From contig NZ_CP015583.1 in NCBI RefSeq assembly GCF_001941945.1, forward strand, positions 2,239,501-2,303,500: a stretch of 64,000 nucleotides of DNA, given 5' to 3'. The notes under the pieces were generated by a model. It did no database searches, was not told the DNA's origin, and was given only the letters and a program-made list of their open reading frames with translations. The first letter of the stretch is position 1. Each line of letters begins with the position of its first letter. Of the stretch, positions 61,539 through 64,000 are shown piece by piece. The translations under genes were made by a program, and so were the position numbers. The DNA is from Roseomonas gilardii (GTDB taxonomy: Bacteria > Pseudomonadota > Alphaproteobacteria > Acetobacterales > Acetobacteraceae).

Positions 61539-63451
61539 CGCATGACTCCCAGCAGGAAGATGGACACGAAGAGCGCGAGCCCGATGATCATCGCGAAGGC
61601 GTAGTTGGCGAGCTTGCCGGTCTGGAGCTTCACCGCGCCGCGAGACGCCTCGACCGTCAGGCTGGCCGCCCCGTTGGGCATGCCGTCGATGATCTGCGCG
61701 TCGCCCACCTTCCACAGGGTGCGGGCCAGGCGCTGGCAGGGGCGCACGAAGAGGAAGTCGTACAGCTCGTCGAAGTACCACTTGTTCAGCAGGAACAGGT
61801 AGATCGGGTGGAAGGCGCTGGCCAGCTTGCCCGGCAGCGACGGCACGAACATGTACATGATGTAGGCCAGCGCGATGCCGGACAGGCCCATCACGGTTGG
61901 TGCCAGCGGCACCCATTCGGGCACCTCGTGCATCGCATGCATGATGTGGTTGGTCTCGGCGTTCACGATGGAGCCGTTCCAGAACTCCTCCCAGTGATGC
62001 CCGACCATCAGGTCGAAGAAGGCATAGCCGGTGAAGACCGCGCCGATCGCCAGCAGCACCAGCGGGATCAGCATCACCGGCGGGCTCTCATGCACGTGCT
62101 CCATCACGTGGTGATCCGCCCGCGGCTTGCCGTGGAAGGTCAGGATCGTCAGGCGCCAGGAGTAGAAGGCGGTCAGGAAGGCCGCGATCATGGTCATGAC
62201 GAAGCCGTACATGCCGACCGCGCTACCCGAGGCGAAGGCCGCCTCCATGATCGCGTCCTTGGAGTAGTAGCCGGCGAAGAAGGGAATGCCGGCCAGCGCC
62301 AGGTTGCCGATCCAGAACACCACGTAGGTGACGGGGATCTTGGTCCAGATCCCGCCCATGCGGCGGATGTCCTGCTCGTCGGACATGGCGTGGATCACCG
62401 AGCCCGCGCTCAGGAAGAGCAGCGCCTTGAAGAAGGCGTGCGTGAAGAGGTGGAACACCGCCGCCTGATAGGCGCCGACGCCCACCGCCACGAACATGTA
62501 GCCGAGCTGCGAGCAGGTGGAGAAGGCGATCACCCGCTTGATGTCGTTCTGCACGCAGCCCACCGTCGCCGCGAAGAAGGCGGTGGTGGCGCCGACGACG
62601 GTCACCAGCATCAGCGCATGCGGCGCCATCTCCATCAGCGGCGACATGCGCGCCATCAGGAAGACGCCGGCCGTCACCATGGTGGCGGCGTGGATCAGCG
62701 CGGAAACGGGGGTCGGGCCCTCCATGGCGTCCGGCAGCCAGGTGTGCAGCACGAGCTGCGCCGACTTGCCGCAGGCGCCGGCGAAGAGCAGCACGCCGAT
62801 CACCTCGATGGAGGAGAAGCCGAAGATGGTCTGGCCCTGCGCCTCCGGCAGCGCGGCGAAGATCTCGTTGAAGCCGAGCTCTCCGAAGGTCCAGAAGGTG
62901 AGCGCCATGCCCATCATGAAGAACAGGTCGCCCACGCGGTTGACGATGAAGGCCTTCATCGCCGCGCGGTTTGCGCTTTCCCGCTCGTAATAGTAGCCGA
63001 TCAGCAGGTAGCTCGCGAGGCCCACGCCCTCCCAGCCGAAAAAGAGCTGCACGAGGTTGTCCGCCGTCACCAGCATCAGCATGGCGAAGGTGAAGAGCGA
63101 GAGATAGGCGAAGTACCGCGACGGCGTCTCGTCATGGGACATGTAGCCCACGCTGTAGAGATGGATCAGCGTGGAGATCAGCGTGATCATCCCGACCATC
63201 ATGGCCGAGAGCGTGTCGTAGCGGAGCGCCCAGTCCACGCTGAGCGAGCCGGCCTCGATGAAGTTGGCGACCACCACCGTGGCGGGCTGGCTGTGCAGCC
63301 CGACCTGCCAGAAGGCGGAGATCCCGCAGACCGCAGCCAGCGCCATGCAGATCACGGTGGACCACTGGGCGGCCTTGTCGCCGATCCAGCGGCCCAGGAA
63401 GCCCGAGATGGCGGAGCCCAGCAGGGGGAAGAAGACAGCGCCGACGAACAT
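61535..63451 (-). CDS. nuoL: NADH-quinone oxidoreductase subunit L
   Basis: The 638-residue complex I subunit, the most distal proton channel, has about 16 helices with a long lateral amphipathic helix at the C-terminus. LVQLFFGWEGVGLASYLLIGYYY, KSAQLVLHTWLPDAMEGPTPVSALIHAATMV and DIKRVIAFSTCSQLGYM are diagnostic. The ATG at 63451 follows the nuoK stop by five bases. The stop overlaps nuoM. Confidence 0.96.
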   Translation of the reverse strand: MFVGAVFFPLLGSAISGFLGRWIGDKAAQWSTVICMALAAVCGISAFWQVGLHSQPATVVVANFIEAGSLSVDWALRYDTLSAMMVGMITLISTLIHLYSVGYMSHDETPSRYFAYLSLFTFAMLMLVTADNLVQLFFGWEGVGLASYLLIGYYYERESANRAAMKAFIVNRVGDLFFMMGMALTFWTFGELGFNEIFAALPEAQGQTIFGFSSIEVIGVLLFAGACGKSAQLVLHTWLPDAMEGPTPVSALIHAATMVTAGVFLMARMSPLMEMAPHALMLVTVVGATTAFFAATVGCVQNDIKRVIAFSTCSQLGYMFVAVGVGAYQAAVFHLFTHAFFKALLFLSAGSVIHAMSDEQDIRRMGGIWTKIPVTYVVFWIGNLALAGIPFFAGYYSKDAIMEAAFASGSAVGMYGFVMTMIAAFLTAFYSWRLTILTFHGKPRADHHVMEHVHESPPVMLIPLVLLAIGAVFTGYAFFDLMVGHHWEEFWNGSIVNAETNHIMHAMHEVPEWVPLAPTVMGLSGIALAYIMYMFVPSLPGKLASAFHPIYLFLLNKWYFDELYDFLFVRPCQRLARTLWKVGDAQIIDGMPNGAASLTVEASRGAVKLQTGKLANYAFAMIIGLALFVSIFLLGVMR

Positions 63452-63456
63452 GCCGC

Positions 63457-63768
63457 TCAACCCTTCAGGGTGGACACGTCTTCCACCTCGATGCTGCCAC
63501 GGTTGCGGAAATAGATGACGAGGATCGCGAGGCCGATCGCGGCCTCGGCCGCCGCCACCGTCAGGATGAACAGGGCGAAGACCTGCCCGGTCAGGTCGCC
63601 CAGGGCCGAGGAGAAGGCCACCATGTTGGTGTTGACCGAAAGCAGGATCAGCTCGATCGACATGAGCAGCACGATGACATTCTTCCGGTTCATGAAGATC
63701 CCGAAGATGCCAAGCAGGAAAAGGATCGCCCCTACCGCCAGGTAGTGGCCAAGCCCGATGGTGAGCAT
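63457..63768 (-). CDS. nuoK: NADH-quinone oxidoreductase subunit K
   Basis: The 103-residue complex I subunit has three membrane helices. The helix-2 Glu in [13 protein letters not shown] and the helix-3 Glu in [11 protein letters not shown] are the proton-path residues. The ATG overlaps the nuoJ stop (TGATG). The length is typical. Confidence 0.96.
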   Translation of the reverse strand: MLTIGLGHYLAVGAILFLLGIFGIFMNRKNVIVLLMSIELILLSVNTNMVAFSSALGDLTGQVFALFILTVAAAEAAIGLAILVIYFRNRGSIEVEDVSTLKG

Positions 63769-64000
63769 CAGTGGTGGCCCCCCCCGTGGCCATGATCTGC
63801 GTGGTGGATCGCCTTGGGCTTGTCCTTCGGCTCCGGCGGCAGCGGCCGCAGGATGCCGATCTCGCCCAGCCCGGCGCCGCTCGGCACCTTCTGCATCTCC
63901 ACCTTGCCCACGCGCGCGATCTGCTGGGCGATGTTCTGCCGGCGCGACGGCCCGGTCTTCTCCCGGTGGGTCAGGACGATGGCGCCGATCATCGCCACCA
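63768..64000 (-). CDS. nuoJ: NADH-quinone oxidoreductase subunit J, C-terminal part
   Basis: The right edge cuts this gene; about 77 codons at its 3' end are present. The end of the last helix ([20 protein letters not shown]) and the polar tail are visible, as expected for the C-terminus of NuoJ, directly before nuoK. The tail ends in a His/Gly-rich run ([12 protein letters not shown]), which is unusual and may bind metal or be structural. It is a membrane subunit of complex I. Confidence 0.88.
   Translation of the reverse strand, partial: VAMIGAIVLTHREKTGPSRRQNIAQQIARVGKVEMQKVPSGAGLGEIGILRPLPPEPKDKPKAIHHADHGHGGGHH

Overview
The window is about 64 kb of very GC-rich DNA that is almost fully coding, with short intergenic gaps and many start/stop overlaps of 1 to 8 bases. 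Three things point to an alphaproteobacterium, most likely an Acetobacteraceae / Rhodospirillales member of the Roseomonas type: the order nuoN-birA-coaX-rnj-DUF1467-proS-lolCE-lolD, a lipid A block that uses LpxI, and a short alphaproteobacterial-type prolyl-tRNA synthetase. No rRNA, tRNA, insertion sequence, phage gene or CRISPR array was seen, so the taxonomic call rests on gene order and protein families only.

Layout. (1) 1-4362: the 5' end of a molybdopterin oxidoreductase leaves the window on the left. Divergent from it is a three-gene overlapping operon: class III aminotransferase, O-antigen-ligase-like membrane protein, and a DUF115/MptE-like protein. (2) 4432-14040: metabolic and signalling genes, namely a PAS-PAS-GGEEF diguanylate cyclase, a SHOCT-domain protein, a hydantoinase/oxoprolinase pair (hyuA-hyuB), an NAD-dependent semialdehyde dehydrogenase, an SDR, and a secreted LprI-like protein. 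(3) 14190-23706: a surface-glycan island. A leftward operon holds a 602-aa unknown protein, a 1070-aa GT4 glycosyltransferase with three internal modules, a Pro/Ala/Lys-tailed protein and a second DUF115 protein. A rightward operon holds a Gfo/Idh/MocA dehydrogenase, a SIS isomerase and a CMP-sugar synthetase. An unusually AT-rich control region separates the two. (4) 23773-27957: 2-keto-4-pentenoate hydratase/inositol-phosphatase pair, DUF457 membrane protein, small proline-rich secreted protein, thioredoxin-reductase-like flavoprotein, HU-type nucleoid protein.

(5) 28067-41927: the conserved leftward translation and envelope block rpsB-tsf, pyrH-frr-uppS-cdsA-dxr-rseP-bamA-skp-lpxD-fabZ-lpxA-lpxI. 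It covers ribosome function, UMP supply, undecaprenyl and phospholipid precursors, isoprenoids, outer-membrane assembly and lipid A. (6) 42291-50260: a Tat-exported PhoX-family phosphatase, dnaE, and a DUF6502-DUF5666 lipoprotein operon with a tandem dyad in its promoter. (7) 50404-53449: a sensor-less histidine kinase, a small membrane protein and the LolCE/LolD lipoprotein exporter. (8) 53449-64000: proS, a structured RNA-like intergenic segment, DUF1467, RNase J, coaX, birA, and nuoN-M-L-K-J of respiratory complex I, cut at the right edge.

The parts most worth following are the glycan island with its two DUF115 paralogues, the intergenic element upstream of proS (two hairpins, two exposed CCUCC anti-Shine-Dalgarno motifs and a U-tract terminator), and the candidate self-regulating DUF6502 operon.
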